DNA of 64,000 bases from Streptomyces roseochromogenus subsp. oscitans DS 12.976 (GTDB lineage Bacteria; Actinomycetota; Actinomycetes; Streptomycetales; Streptomycetaceae), in contig NZ_CM002285.1 of the NCBI RefSeq assembly GCF_000497445.1, positions 4,999,574-5,063,573 of the forward strand, in the 5' to 3' direction. Shown here in pieces: positions 16,856 to 25,379 of the stretch. The notes below the pieces were generated by a model that saw nothing but the letters and a program-made list of their open reading frames with translations, had not been told where the DNA came from and did no database searches. Each line of letters begins with the position of its first letter. Position 1 is the stretch's first letter. Position numbers and translations under genes: made by a program.

Positions 16856-17560
16856 ATGGCTGTACTCGCCGAATCCGGATCGAACCCCGACGTCGAACTG
16901 CTCTACGACATCAACGGCCTGGCCAAGGACGCCCCGCACTGGTTCGACCGGGCCATGGAGTTCGTCGGTGAGTACGGCCTGCTGCTCGCCATGGTCCTGC
17001 TGGTGCTGTGGTGCTGGTGGTCCGTGCGGCGCCGGGGCGGTGAGGACGCCGCGTCCTCCGTCGCCGCGCTGGTGTGGGCGCCGCTTGCGGCCGGCATCGC
17101 CTTGGCTGTCAACGTTCCGATCCGGGGCTTCGTGGAGCGCCCCCGGCCCTTCGTCGATCACCAGGGGCTGGACGTCCTCATCACCGGCAAGAGCGACTTC
17201 TCCTTCGTCAGCGACCACGCGACCATCACCATGGCGCTCGGAGTGGGGCTGTTCGTCGCCAACCGCCGCTTCGGCCTCGCGGGGATCGGGCTCGCGCTGC
17301 TGGAGGGGTTCTGCCGGGTGTACATGGGCGTGCACTATCCGACGGACGTCATCGGCGGGTTCGCGCTCGGTACGGCTGTCGCGCTGCTGCTGTCTCCGCT
17401 GGCCATGGCGCTGCTCACACCGCTGATGAGGGCGGTGGAGAGGGCGCCGCGGGTGGGGTGGATCGTACGGAAGCGGTCGGCGGGCGCGGCGCGCGAAGGC
17501 GCGTTGCACCCCGGCGCCCGCACGCCGGTGGAGTCGGAGGAGCGGGACCTGGCGGCGTAG
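16856..17560 (+). CDS. PAP2-family membrane phosphatase
   Basis: This 234-residue protein has five to six membrane helices and the three phosphatase signatures: RGFVERPRPF (K/RX6RP), SDHATITMALG (a PSGH variant with Ser-Asp-His) and RVYMGVHYPTDVIGG (SRX5HX3D). It probably dephosphorylates an undecaprenyl or phosphatidic acid-type lipid phosphate at the outer membrane face. AAGGGG lies 10 bases before the ATG. The C-terminal 40 residues are basic and likely cytoplasmic. It converges with the flavoprotein gene. Confidence 0.88.
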   Translation: MAVLAESGSNPDVELLYDINGLAKDAPHWFDRAMEFVGEYGLLLAMVLLVLWCWWSVRRRGGEDAASSVAALVWAPLAAGIALAVNVPIRGFVERPRPFVDHQGLDVLITGKSDFSFVSDHATITMALGVGLFVANRRFGLAGIGLALLEGFCRVYMGVHYPTDVIGGFALGTAVALLLSPLAMALLTPLMRAVERAPRVGWIVRKRSAGAAREGALHPGARTPVESEERDLAA

Positions 17561-17578
17561 CCCGTACTGCGGCTCCCC

Positions 17579-17665
17579 AAGGGGCGCGGGGCTGTACCGA
17601 TATGCGGCTCCGCCGCGCGGGCGCGCGATCAGCCCCCACGCACCCGCAGCCGAAAGCGGCCGGGC
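17579..17665 (+). repeat. dispersed Streptomyces intergenic repeat, copy 1
   Basis: This GC-rich element begins AAGGGGCGCGGGGCTGTA and continues with CGATATGCGGCTCC. Related copies lie at 39393-39477 (reverse), 53552-53603 and 58247-58300. Here it fills the gap between two convergent genes and may act as a bidirectional terminator. Confidence 0.75.
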
Positions 17666-17674
17666 CCGCGCCCC

Positions 17675-19237
17675 CTACAACCCCTGTGCGTAAGAGAAGA
17701 ACCTCTGCGGGTCGTACTGCTGCTTCACCTTGCCCAGGCGGGTCGCCGCTTCCCCGTAATACGCCGCCCGCCAGTTCTTGAGCGTCGGGTCCGTGTAGTT
17801 CTGGTACGCAGCGCCGGAGGCGTAAGGCGCCATCGCCTGGTGGGCCGACGTGAGCCAGGACTGGGCCGAACCGCCGGAGGCCCCCGCTCCCCAGGACGCT
17901 ATGTACTGGGCCAGCATCCGGGAGCGGCGGTGGACGAAGGCCGTCGCCGTCGGCGCGACGCGGTTGACCGCACCGCCCAGGGCCGTGAAGGCGATGCTGC
18001 CGGCGCCGCCCCGCACCGAGGTGATCTGGTTCAGCACCGTCTGGATGCCGGCCGCCGACAGCGAGCGGTCGAAGAAGTCCGAGCGAGCCGCGTACGTCTC
18101 CCGGCCCAGGCGGCCCTGCGGGGAGCGGCCGGGCGTGGAGCCGGGCAGGTGGCACTGGGCGTCGGTCGAGAAGGAGGAGCAGCCGGCGTAGATCTCCATC
18201 GCCTCCTCGTAGCCCCGGCGGCGCAGGGTGACGGAGGAGGCGTTGGCGCCGGCCGCGTGGGCCAGGCGGTCCACGGCGTTCTGCAGTTCGCCGTAGGTGC
18301 CGAGGGAGAAGCAGGCCACGGAGATCGAGGGGGTGCCGCCCGGGGAGCAGGAGAGGTGCAGGGAGGACCAGATCTCGTCGGGCTGGCTCGGGCCCCACTC
18401 CTGCCAGGCCTTCAGCACCGCGGCCGCCTTCGCCCACGGCCATGTCATGTACGCCGTCACCGCCTGGGGTGCCGCGTGGGTCTTGAACTGCAGCTCGGTG
18501 ACCACCCCGAAGTTGCCGTTGCCCGCGCCGCGCAGCGCCCAGAAGAGGTCGGAGTGATTTTTCGCGTCAGCGGTCACCTGCGTGCCGTCGGCCGTGATCA
18601 GCGTCGCCTGGGTGAGGCTGTCGCAGGTCAGGCCGTAGGCGCGGGACGCGACGCCGTGGCCGCCGCCGAGCACCAGGCCGGAGACGCCGACGCTGGGGCA
18701 GGAGCCGGCGGGTATGGTCACGCCCTTCGCGGCCAGCGCCCGGTAGACGTCGATCAGCTTGGAGCCGGCGCCGACCACCGCCTGCCCGCCGCTGACGCGT
18801 ATGCGGTTCAGCCGGGAGACGTCGAGGATGAGGCGGTTGTCGCCGGAGGAGTAGCCCGCGTAGGAGTGGCCGCCGTTGCGTATGGAGATCCGTATGTTGT
18901 GGGCCTGGGCGTAGGCCAGGGTGGTACGGATGTCGTCGGCGTGCGCCGCGTAGGCCACCGCGGCGGGCTTCAGGCCGTCGAAGCGGGTGTTGTACAGCTG
19001 GTGGGCCGTCCTCCAGGCCGCGTCGCCGGGCCGGACCAGGGTGCCGTCGAGGTCATGGGCGAGGTCCGTCCAGTTCGCGGCGGCGCTCACGCTGGTGGTC
19101 TTGAGGGCCGTGAGGGACGATGAGCCCGTGGCGGCGGACGTCGTGGACCTGCCCGAGCCCGAGCCGCACCCGGTCAGTGCGGTCGTGGCCAGTGCGACCG
19201 TGCCCCCCGCGATGAACGTACGCCGTTCCATGCCCAT
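17675..19237 (-). CDS. Tat-exported FAD-linked oxidoreductase (BBE-like, bicovalent flavin)
   Basis: This 520-residue protein has a twin-Arg leader (MERRTFIAGG) and a lipobox-like LTGCG, so it is probably an exported lipoprotein. An FAD-binding PCMH domain follows (about 85-260). The flavin ligands are visible: His in RNGGHSYAGYSSGD and Cys in PAGSCPSVGVSG. The C-terminal BBE motif is NYTDP near the end. Relatives oxidise alcohols, sugars or alkaloid-like substrates; the substrate is unknown here. The ATG at 19237 (or 19231) lies after GTGAGGGACG. It diverges from pstS across a long control region. Confidence 0.88.
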   Translation of the reverse strand: MGMERRTFIAGGTVALATTALTGCGSGSGRSTTSAATGSSSLTALKTTSVSAAANWTDLAHDLDGTLVRPGDAAWRTAHQLYNTRFDGLKPAAVAYAAHADDIRTTLAYAQAHNIRISIRNGGHSYAGYSSGDNRLILDVSRLNRIRVSGGQAVVGAGSKLIDVYRALAAKGVTIPAGSCPSVGVSGLVLGGGHGVASRAYGLTCDSLTQATLITADGTQVTADAKNHSDLFWALRGAGNGNFGVVTELQFKTHAAPQAVTAYMTWPWAKAAAVLKAWQEWGPSQPDEIWSSLHLSCSPGGTPSISVACFSLGTYGELQNAVDRLAHAAGANASSVTLRRRGYEEAMEIYAGCSSFSTDAQCHLPGSTPGRSPQGRLGRETYAARSDFFDRSLSAAGIQTVLNQITSVRGGAGSIAFTALGGAVNRVAPTATAFVHRRSRMLAQYIASWGAGASGGSAQSWLTSAHQAMAPYASGAAYQNYTDPTLKNWRAAYYGEAATRLGKVKQQYDPQRFFSYAQGL

Positions 19238-19620
19238 CGTCGTCCCTCACCTCTCCCCAGGCCCCCTTGGCCTTACGGGGGGTGAGATGACGGTGAGAGG
19301 CACATTGGTTCGCACGGTTCGCAACAGTTCGCACACAGGCAAACGAACGCCGAATACGTGTGCGCTTAACCCTGCCGTTGGCCCTGTCGTCGGAACCTCT
19401 ATGTGCTCTCCCCGTAAGCATTCCGTGACCTTACCGGGCCGACGGCAGGGGTTCACCCGCCGTTCACTTCCGGCCATCGGCGGCTTCACCTGTTCTGCCT
19501 AATTTCGGCCGTGCACGGTGCGGAGCGCGGCCATTCATGCGCTCGGCCATATGAGCGCTCACAACCCTCGATACTTCGCACGCCGCCGACTGCGGCGGCT
19601 CCTGGAAGGAACTCCCGAAA
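19238..19620 (+). promoter_or_regulatory. pstS control region with PHO boxes
   Basis: Two adjacent 11-base direct repeats, GTTCACCCGCC (19451-19461) and GTTCACTTCCG (19462-19472), match the Streptomyces PhoP box. A weaker CTTCACC unit is near 19484 and TAATTT at 19500-19505 is a candidate -10. Further up, GTTCGC occurs at 19308, 19317 and 19327, a second short repeat cluster. Phosphate-starvation induction of pstSCAB through PhoP is expected. Confidence 0.85.
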
Positions 19621-20757
19621 GTGAAGCTTCAGCGCAAGAACCGGCTGCGCGCCCTGTCGCTCGGTGCGATCGCCGTCTCCGGCGCCCTGGCCCTGACGGC
19701 GTGCGGCTCCGACAACACCGGTGGCGGTTCGAAGGCCTCGGGCAACCCGTCCGGCGCGGCGAACGCCTCCGCGATCAAGTGTGACGGCGCCAAGGGGCAG
19801 CTGCTGTCTGACGGCTCTTCCGCGCAGAAGAACGCGATCGACGCCTGGGTGAAGAACTTCTCCCAGGCCTGTGGCGTGCGGATCAACTACAAGGCCGGCG
19901 GTTCCGGCGCCGGTGTGACCTCGTTCACCCAGGGTCAGATCCCGTGGGCCGGTTCCGACTCCGCGCTGAAGCCCGAGCAGGTCGCCGCCTCCAAGAAGGT
20001 CTGCGCCGGCGGCGGCCAGGGCATCGACCTCCCGATGGTCGGCGGCCCGATCGCCCTCGGTTACAACCTGAACGGCGTGGACAACCTGGTCCTGGACGCC
20101 CCCACCATCGCCCAGATCTTCGACGGCAAGATCAAGAACTGGAACGACCCGGCGATCGCGAAGCTGAACCCGAAGGCGAAGCTTCCCGACCTGAAGATCC
20201 AGGCCTTCCACCGCTCGGACGACTCCGGCACCACGGACAACTTCACCAAGTACCTGAAGGCCGCCACCCCGGAGAACTGGAAGTACTCGGGTGGCAAGAC
20301 CTGGCAGGCGAGCGGTGGCCAGTCCGCCGCCCAGTCCTCCGGTGTGGCCCAGCAGGTCAAGCAGACCAACGGCGCCATCGGCTACTTCGAGCTGTCCTAC
20401 GTCGGTGACGGCATCAAGGCCGCGAGCATCAACACCGGTGCCGCCCAGCCGGTCGCCCCCAGCACCGACAGCGCCACCAAGGCCATCGCCGACGCCAAGA
20501 TCGTGGGCACCGGCAAGGACCTGTCGCTGAAGCTGAACTACACCACCAAGGCCGAGGGTGCCTACCCGATCACCCTGGTGACCTACGAGATCGTCTGCGA
20601 CAAGGGCAACAAGGCCGACACCCTGCCCACCGTCAAGTCCTTCCTCAACTACATCGCCTCCGAGGACGGCCAGAAGATCCTGAGCGGCATCAGCTACGCG
20701 CCGATGCCCGAAGAGATCATCAGCAAGGTCCGCACCACCATCGCGGGCCTGAGCTGA
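19621..20757 (+). CDS. pstS: phosphate ABC transporter substrate-binding lipoprotein PstS
   Basis: This 378-residue lipoprotein has a signal peptide with lipobox LTACG. Phosphate-binding loops are visible: LSDGSSAQ, AGGSGAGVTSF and the RSDDSGTTDNFT segment. It binds phosphate outside the membrane and delivers it to PstCA. GTG 19621 follows GGAAGGA by 10 bases. PHO boxes lie 150-170 bases upstream. A strong hairpin after the gene separates it from pstC, which fits the usual excess of PstS over the permease. Confidence 0.97.
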   Translation: MKLQRKNRLRALSLGAIAVSGALALTACGSDNTGGGSKASGNPSGAANASAIKCDGAKGQLLSDGSSAQKNAIDAWVKNFSQACGVRINYKAGGSGAGVTSFTQGQIPWAGSDSALKPEQVAASKKVCAGGGQGIDLPMVGGPIALGYNLNGVDNLVLDAPTIAQIFDGKIKNWNDPAIAKLNPKAKLPDLKIQAFHRSDDSGTTDNFTKYLKAATPENWKYSGGKTWQASGGQSAAQSSGVAQQVKQTNGAIGYFELSYVGDGIKAASINTGAAQPVAPSTDSATKAIADAKIVGTGKDLSLKLNYTTKAEGAYPITLVTYEIVCDKGNKADTLPTVKSFLNYIASEDGQKILSGISYAPMPEEIISKVRTTIAGLS

Positions 20758-20769
20758 CCTGATCCGAGA

Positions 20770-20812
20770 GTGCGGCCCGGTTCCCACGGCCTCCCCGCGG
20801 GCCGGGCCGCAC
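20770..20812 (+). terminator. pstS-pstC intercistronic hairpin
   Basis: GTGCGGCCCGG pairs perfectly with CCGGGCCGCAC around a 21-base GC-rich loop, 12 bases after the pstS stop. There is no T-run. It probably reduces read-through into pstCAB or protects pstS mRNA. Confidence 0.7.
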
Positions 20813-20882
20813 CGTCCGGTGCACCGCCGCCACGAGCCGCCCACCCCACCGGGTGAGAGGCTCCGCAGACCGGAGAACCCTG

Positions 20883-21890
20883 ATGGACATATCGACCAAA
20901 ACAACTGACGCATCTCCCCCCACCCCCCAGCCCGCCGCCGTCGGGAAGCACGGTGCCGCGCACACCAAGACCCGCCCCGGCGACCGTGTCTTCCTGGGCC
21001 TTTCCCGAGGCTCGGGCATCTTGCTGTTGGTGATCATGGCCGCGATCGCGGTCTTCCTCACCTACCGTGCGTCCCTCGCGATCAGCAAGGACCACGGGAA
21101 CTTCCTGACCACGTTCGAGTGGAACACCAACCTCATCCCGCCGACCTTCGGCATCGCCGTCCTGGCCTTCGGCACGGTGGTCTCCTCGATCATCGCCATG
21201 GTCCTGGCCGTGCCGGTCGCCGTCGCGATCGCGCTGTTCCTCACCCACTACGCCCCGCGCAGGCTGAGCGGTCCCGTCGCGTACGTGATCGACCTGCTCG
21301 CCGCAGTGCCGTCCATCGTCTACGGCCTGTGGGGCGCCCTGGTGCTCGTACCGCACATGAACGGCCTGTTCGGCTGGCTGAACGACTACCTCGGCTGGAC
21401 CGGCATCTTCTCCTGGGACGGCGGCGCGCCCCGCTCGATGCTGACCGTCGGCATCCTGCTCGCGATCATGATCCTGCCGATCATCACCAACGTGAGCCGC
21501 GAGGTCTTCCGCCAGGTCCCGCAGATGCACGAGGAGGCCGCCCTCGCCCTCGGCGCCACGCGCTGGGAGGTGATCCGCATGGCCGTACTGCCCTTCGGCC
21601 GCTCCGGCGTGATCTCCGCCTCCATGCTCGGCCTCGGCCGCGCCCTCGGCGAGACGATGGCCGTCGCCACCGTGCTCTCCCCGGACTTCGACATCCACGC
21701 CAGCCTGCTCAACCCGGGCGGCGGCACCTTCGCCCAGAACATCGCCAGCAAGTTCGGTGAGGCGACGCAGGACGGCCGTGACGCGCTCATCGCCTCCGGC
21801 CTCATCCTGTTCGTGATCACCCTGCTGGTCAACGGCGCGGCCCGCGCGATCATCGCCCGCCGCAAGGAGTACTCGGGGGCCAACGCATGA
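20883..21890 (+). CDS. pstC: phosphate ABC transporter permease PstC
   Basis: This 335-residue integral membrane protein has six predicted helices. The permease EAA-type loop is EEAALALGATRWEVIRMAVLP, where the coupling helix meets PstB. The N-terminal 35 residues are cytoplasmic and Thr/Pro-rich. The ATG at 20883 has GGAG at the proper distance; an in-frame GTG 30 bases upstream has none. The stop overlaps the pstA start by 4 bases (ATGA). Confidence 0.96.
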   Translation: MDISTKTTDASPPTPQPAAVGKHGAAHTKTRPGDRVFLGLSRGSGILLLVIMAAIAVFLTYRASLAISKDHGNFLTTFEWNTNLIPPTFGIAVLAFGTVVSSIIAMVLAVPVAVAIALFLTHYAPRRLSGPVAYVIDLLAAVPSIVYGLWGALVLVPHMNGLFGWLNDYLGWTGIFSWDGGAPRSMLTVGILLAIMILPIITNVSREVFRQVPQMHEEAALALGATRWEVIRMAVLPFGRSGVISASMLGLGRALGETMAVATVLSPDFDIHASLLNPGGGTFAQNIASKFGEATQDGRDALIASGLILFVITLLVNGAARAIIARRKEYSGANA

Positions 21891-22948
21891 GCACCGCAGC
21901 CGTCACCGGCAAGCGTCCCAGCACGCTGCGCAGCGCCAGCCTGCCGAAGTGGTCGCCCTGGGCGATCGCCGCCGGCTCCCTCGTGGTCGCCGTGGGCATC
22001 GGTATGGGCGCCGGCCTCAGCAGCAAGATCGAGTGGGGCCTGATCGCCGTGCTGCTCTTCGTCTTCGGAACCTTCGCCGTCGCGGCGAAGGTCGAGGGCA
22101 AGCGGCAGGCCAAGGACCGCGTCGTCACCGCCCTGGTCTGGGTGGCCTTCCTGCTCGCGCTGATCCCGCTGGTGTCGCTGATCTGGACCACCGTCAAGCG
22201 CGGTGTGAAGGTCCTCGACCCCTACTTCCTCACCCACTCGATGGGCATCGTCGCCGACTCCGAGCCGGGCGGCGGCATCTATCACGCGATCATCGGCAGC
22301 CTGGAGCAGGTCGGCCTCGCCACCCTGATCGGCGCCCCGATCGGCGTGCTCACCGCCATCTACCTGGTGGAGTACGGCCGTGGCGGCCTCGCCCGCGCGG
22401 TCACCTTCTTCGTCGACGTGATGACCGGTATCCCCTCCATCGTGGCGGGTCTGTTCATCCTCAGCCTCATGCTGATGTCCGACATGCAGCCCTTCGGCTT
22501 CGCCGGCTCGCTGGCCCTGGCCATCCTGATGATGCCGGTCGTCGTCCGCTCCACGGAGGAGATGCTCAAGCTCGTCCCGAACGAACTGCGTGAGGCGTCC
22601 CTGGCGCTCGGCGTGCCCAAGTGGCGCACCATCCTGAAGGTGGTCCTGCCGACCTCCATCGGCGGCATCACCACGGGCATCATGCTGGCGATCGCCCGTA
22701 TCGCGGGCGAGACGGCTCCGATCCTGCTGCTGGTGTGGGGCAACAGCTTCATCAACAACAACCCGTTCTCGGGTGCCCAGCAGGCGCTGCCGCTGTACAT
22801 CTACCAGCAGTACGCGAACAGCTCGGGCTCTACGGCGGCCTACGACCGTGCCTGGGCGGCGTCTCTCACGCTGATCGCCTTCGTGATGATCCTCAACCTG
22901 GTGGCTCGCGGCATCGCCCGCTGGAAGGCCCCGAAGACCGGTCGCTAA
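21887..22948 (+). CDS. pstA: phosphate ABC transporter permease PstA
   Basis: This 353-residue partner of PstC has two extra N-terminal helices before the six-helix permease domain. The coupling loop is REASLALGVPKWRTILKVVLP. It forms the membrane channel with PstC. The ATG overlaps the pstC stop, so the two are translationally coupled. A 76-base gap without an obvious terminator leads to pstB. Confidence 0.96.
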   Translation: MSTAAVTGKRPSTLRSASLPKWSPWAIAAGSLVVAVGIGMGAGLSSKIEWGLIAVLLFVFGTFAVAAKVEGKRQAKDRVVTALVWVAFLLALIPLVSLIWTTVKRGVKVLDPYFLTHSMGIVADSEPGGGIYHAIIGSLEQVGLATLIGAPIGVLTAIYLVEYGRGGLARAVTFFVDVMTGIPSIVAGLFILSLMLMSDMQPFGFAGSLALAILMMPVVVRSTEEMLKLVPNELREASLALGVPKWRTILKVVLPTSIGGITTGIMLAIARIAGETAPILLLVWGNSFINNNPFSGAQQALPLYIYQQYANSSGSTAAYDRAWAASLTLIAFVMILNLVARGIARWKAPKTGR

Positions 22949-23024
22949 GGCGACAATTTCCGGCTCCGCCGGGCGGGGCCCCCTCAGCGACCGAGCTTGA
23001 ATTTCTGGAAGTGAAGTAGACGAC

Positions 23025-23801
23025 ATGGCCAAGCGAATCGACGTAAGCGGACTGACCGCCTACTACGGCTCCCACAAGGCGATAGAAGACATCTCGATGA
23101 CCGTCGAGCCGCGTTCGGTGACGGCGTTCATCGGCCCTTCCGGCTGCGGCAAGTCGACGTTCCTGCGCACGCTGAACCGGATGCACGAGGTCACCTCCGG
23201 TGGCCGCGTCGAGGGCAAGGTGCTGCTGGACGACGAGGACCTGTACGGCCCGGGCGTCGACCCGGTGTCCGTCCGCCGCGAGGTCGGCATGGTGTTCCAG
23301 CGCCCGAACCCCTTCCCCACGATGTCGATCTTCGACAACGTGGCGGCGGGTCTGCGCCTGAACGGCGACTACAAGAAGAGCCAGCTGAACGAGATCGTCG
23401 AGAAGTCGCTCAAGGGCGCGAACCTCTGGAACGAGGTCAAGGACCGCCTGAACAAGCCGGGCTCCGGCCTCTCGGGCGGCCAGCAGCAGCGCCTCTGCAT
23501 CGCGCGGGCGATAGCGGTCGAGCCGAAGGTCCTCCTCATGGACGAGCCCTGCTCGGCCCTGGACCCGATCTCCACGCTCGCCATCGAGGACCTGATCGGC
23601 GAGCTGAAGGAGCGCTTCACGATCGTCATCGTGACGCACAACATGCAGCAGGCTGCGCGCGTCTCGGACCGTACGGCGTTCTTCAACCTGTCGGCGGTCG
23701 GCCAGCCGGGCCGCCTGATCGAGATCGACGACACCGAGCGCATCTTCTCCAACCCGTCGGTCCAGGCCACGGAGGACTACATCTCCGGCCGCTTCGGCTG
23801 A
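23025..23801 (+). CDS. pstB: phosphate ABC transporter ATP-binding protein PstB
   Basis: This 258-residue ATPase has Walker [10 protein letters not shown] (residue 36 on), Q-loop VFQRPNPFP, signature [14 protein letters not shown], Walker [14 protein letters not shown] and the switch His in VTHNMQQA. It powers PstSCA phosphate import. Length and motifs are typical. It is the last gene of the pst unit, followed by a strong terminator. Confidence 0.97.
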   Translation: MAKRIDVSGLTAYYGSHKAIEDISMTVEPRSVTAFIGPSGCGKSTFLRTLNRMHEVTSGGRVEGKVLLDDEDLYGPGVDPVSVRREVGMVFQRPNPFPTMSIFDNVAAGLRLNGDYKKSQLNEIVEKSLKGANLWNEVKDRLNKPGSGLSGGQQQRLCIARAIAVEPKVLLMDEPCSALDPISTLAIEDLIGELKERFTIVIVTHNMQQAARVSDRTAFFNLSAVGQPGRLIEIDDTERIFSNPSVQATEDYISGRFG

Positions 23802-23888
23802 CGGACGCCGCCGCTTCGGCTGAGCCGACGCCGGTGTCATAGAACCCCTCGCGGTGCTGCATGGCGGTGCCACCGCGAGGACGCAAGA

Positions 23889-23919
23889 GGGCCCGCCCCT
23901 GGCTCCCGGGGGCGGGCCC
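23889..23919 (+). terminator. terminator after pstB
   Basis: GGGCCCGCCCC pairs with GGGGCGGGCCC around a short loop, 88 bases after the pstB stop. It also lies just beyond the convergent toxin gene and probably works in both directions. Confidence 0.85.
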
Positions 23920-23951
23920 ATTGCATTCGGCTTCAGCAGCGGTTCCGGCCC

Positions 23952-24332
23952 TTACGGATTGAGGTCCAGCACGCGGACCGGCTCGCCGATCCACCGGTCC
24001 GGGGTGGTGGTGGCGACGATCGCTCCGTCGGGGCGGTCCGGGGTGGGCTGAGCGGCGTACTGGCACTGTGCCGCCGACCACGTGTTCTGCCGGGCTACGG
24101 CCAGTGCGGCGGGCAGGTCCAGGTCCAGGACGGTGATGGCGGGCAGGGCGGCGAGATGCTCCGCCGTACCGGGACGGGCCCGGTCTGCTTCGACCAGTGC
24201 GCACGCCGGGGCGTACAGATACCAGCCGGCTTCCACGTGGGCGCGGTGGATCAACCGGGACGCAAGGGCATTGCCACGGTCGGCTGCGGCCATGGCGGTG
24301 TCGTCCAGAACGATGTGCAGCGCGTCACTCAC
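23952..24332 (-). CDS. PIN-domain toxin-like protein (VapC type)
   Basis: This 126-residue protein has a PIN-like arrangement of acidic residues: Asp in IVLDDTAM, Glu in ALVEADRA and Asp in PDGAIVATT. VapC toxins are Mg-dependent RNases. The similarity is weak and this copy may be diverged. The GTG at 24332 overlaps the stop of the upstream antitoxin-like gene (GTGA), typical for a toxin translated by coupling. It is the second gene of a two-gene unit behind a perfect palindromic operator. Confidence 0.65.
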   Translation of the reverse strand: MSDALHIVLDDTAMAAADRGNALASRLIHRAHVEAGWYLYAPACALVEADRARPGTAEHLAALPAITVLDLDLPAALAVARQNTWSAAQCQYAAQPTPDRPDGAIVATTTPDRWIGEPVRVLDLNP

Positions 24333-24586
24333 CGGGCCGCCGCCTGGGCCAGCCGACGGTCCAGCTCGCTGTCGAGGTCCCGTTCCTCCGCAGGACTGGG
24401 CGCGTAGCCGGTCCACTCCTTCAAGGCGGCACGGGCCTGCTCGGCCCGCTCGGCACGCTCAGCGGGGGTGAGCAGGGTTTCGGCGAGCCGGGCCAGGTAG
24501 GCGCGCAGCGACATCCCTTCGGCTGCCGCTATGGCGGCGAGCCGGTCCCGGGCTTCCTCGGGGATACGGACGTTGGCATCGGCCAT
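24329..24586 (-). CDS. ribbon-helix-helix antitoxin-like protein
   Basis: This is an 85-residue protein. The N-terminus (ADANVRIPEEARDRLAAIA) is a typical RHH DNA-binding strand and helix, and the C-terminal half is charged and helical, as expected for toxin binding. ATG 24586 has GAGGAG seven bases upstream; ATG 24589 directly before is possible. It is the first gene of the TA-like pair and probably autoregulates through the palindrome 22 bases upstream. Confidence 0.7.
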   Translation of the reverse strand: MADANVRIPEEARDRLAAIAAAEGMSLRAYLARLAETLLTPAERAERAEQARAALKEWTGYAPSPAEERDLDSELDRRLAQAAAR

Positions 24587-24610
24587 CATCGGACTCCTCT
24601 GCGCGGCCGT

Positions 24611-24634
24611 GGGTACGGGTACGTACCCGTACCC
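24611..24634. promoter_or_regulatory. perfect 24-bp palindrome, candidate TA operator
   Basis: GGGTACGGGTAC is followed at once by its exact reverse complement. Each half also contains the internal repeat GGTAC, as for two RHH dimers side by side. It lies just upstream of the antitoxin-like gene. Confidence 0.8.
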
Positions 24635-24684
24635 TACGGGTGAGGTGGCGCACGCCAATTCCCCGGAGGCGGGTGGGGGTCCTG

Positions 24685-25155
24685 TCAGGCGTCGGCCGTC
24701 CGTCCGGCCCGCCGCCCGCCCACCTCGAACCACAGCAGCTTCCCGGCGCCCCGGTCCAGCGGGCTGTCCCCGAGGGGTAGGCCGCCCCATGAGTCGGCGT
24801 ACTCATGTACGAGGTGCAGTCCGCGCCCCTGCTCGGCTTCTGCCGGGGCAAGCGGGACGTGGTCCCAGGGTGGCTTGCCGAAAGGAGCGGGGATGCGGGG
24901 ATGACTGTCCCAGACCCCGACCCGCAACCGGCCGTCGGACAGGGCGGTCAGTCGCAGGGAAGCAGGGCCCTTCGTGTGCCGACATGCGTTGGTGACCAGC
25001 TCGGACGTCAACAGCTCGACGTCATCAACGATTTCATGTCTGTCGTGACTGCTCAGCACCGCCCGTACGGTCATACGTGCGACGCGTGCCGCGCGGGGGT
25101 CGTGGGGCAGGCGAAGGGCGTACACCCAGGTGTCGGGCAGGGATACGGTGCCCAT
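24685..25155 (-). CDS. ATP-binding protein, anti-sigma-factor kinase-like (HATPase_c_2)
   Basis: This 156-residue GHKL-type ATPase resembles the many small Streptomyces SpoIIAB/RsbW-like proteins. The N-box is LLTSELVTNACRHT, the G1 box VGVWDSHP and the G2-like GRGLHLVHEYAD. It may bind a sigma factor or an antagonist, but no partner gene is visible. GGAGG lies 5 bases before the ATG. It diverges from the XRE regulator at 25380, the usual neighbourhood of AbaA/WhiJ-type loci. Confidence 0.85.
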   Translation of the reverse strand: MGTVSLPDTWVYALRLPHDPRAARVARMTVRAVLSSHDRHEIVDDVELLTSELVTNACRHTKGPASLRLTALSDGRLRVGVWDSHPRIPAPFGKPPWDHVPLAPAEAEQGRGLHLVHEYADSWGGLPLGDSPLDRGAGKLLWFEVGGRRAGRTADA

Positions 25156-25266
25156 GGAAACCTCCGACGAGAGAAAGGACTTCGGGCTCGCTCAACACTC
25201 CGCCCGGCGGTGGCTCTGCCTGGGAGGTGCGCTTCCGGCTTATGGGTGAAGGGAGTTGGGCGGTAC

Positions 25267-25303
25267 GTGATTACCGTAGAGCAGATGGTTAGATGCATCT
25301 AAC
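25267..25303. promoter_or_regulatory. palindrome and shared motif upstream of the XRE regulator
   Basis: A perfect 16-bp palindrome, GTTAGATG-CATCTAAC, lies at 25288-25303. The 11-mer GTGATTACCGT at 25267-25277 recurs upstream of another XRE-DUF5753 gene at 46945-46955. Both are candidate control sites. Confidence 0.65.
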
Positions 25304-25379
25304 GGAATACGTGAGATGAGTCCACTCTTCACTCGTGTGAGGGAGCGTTGCGCCGCGTCGCGGCCAGGAAGGAGACACT

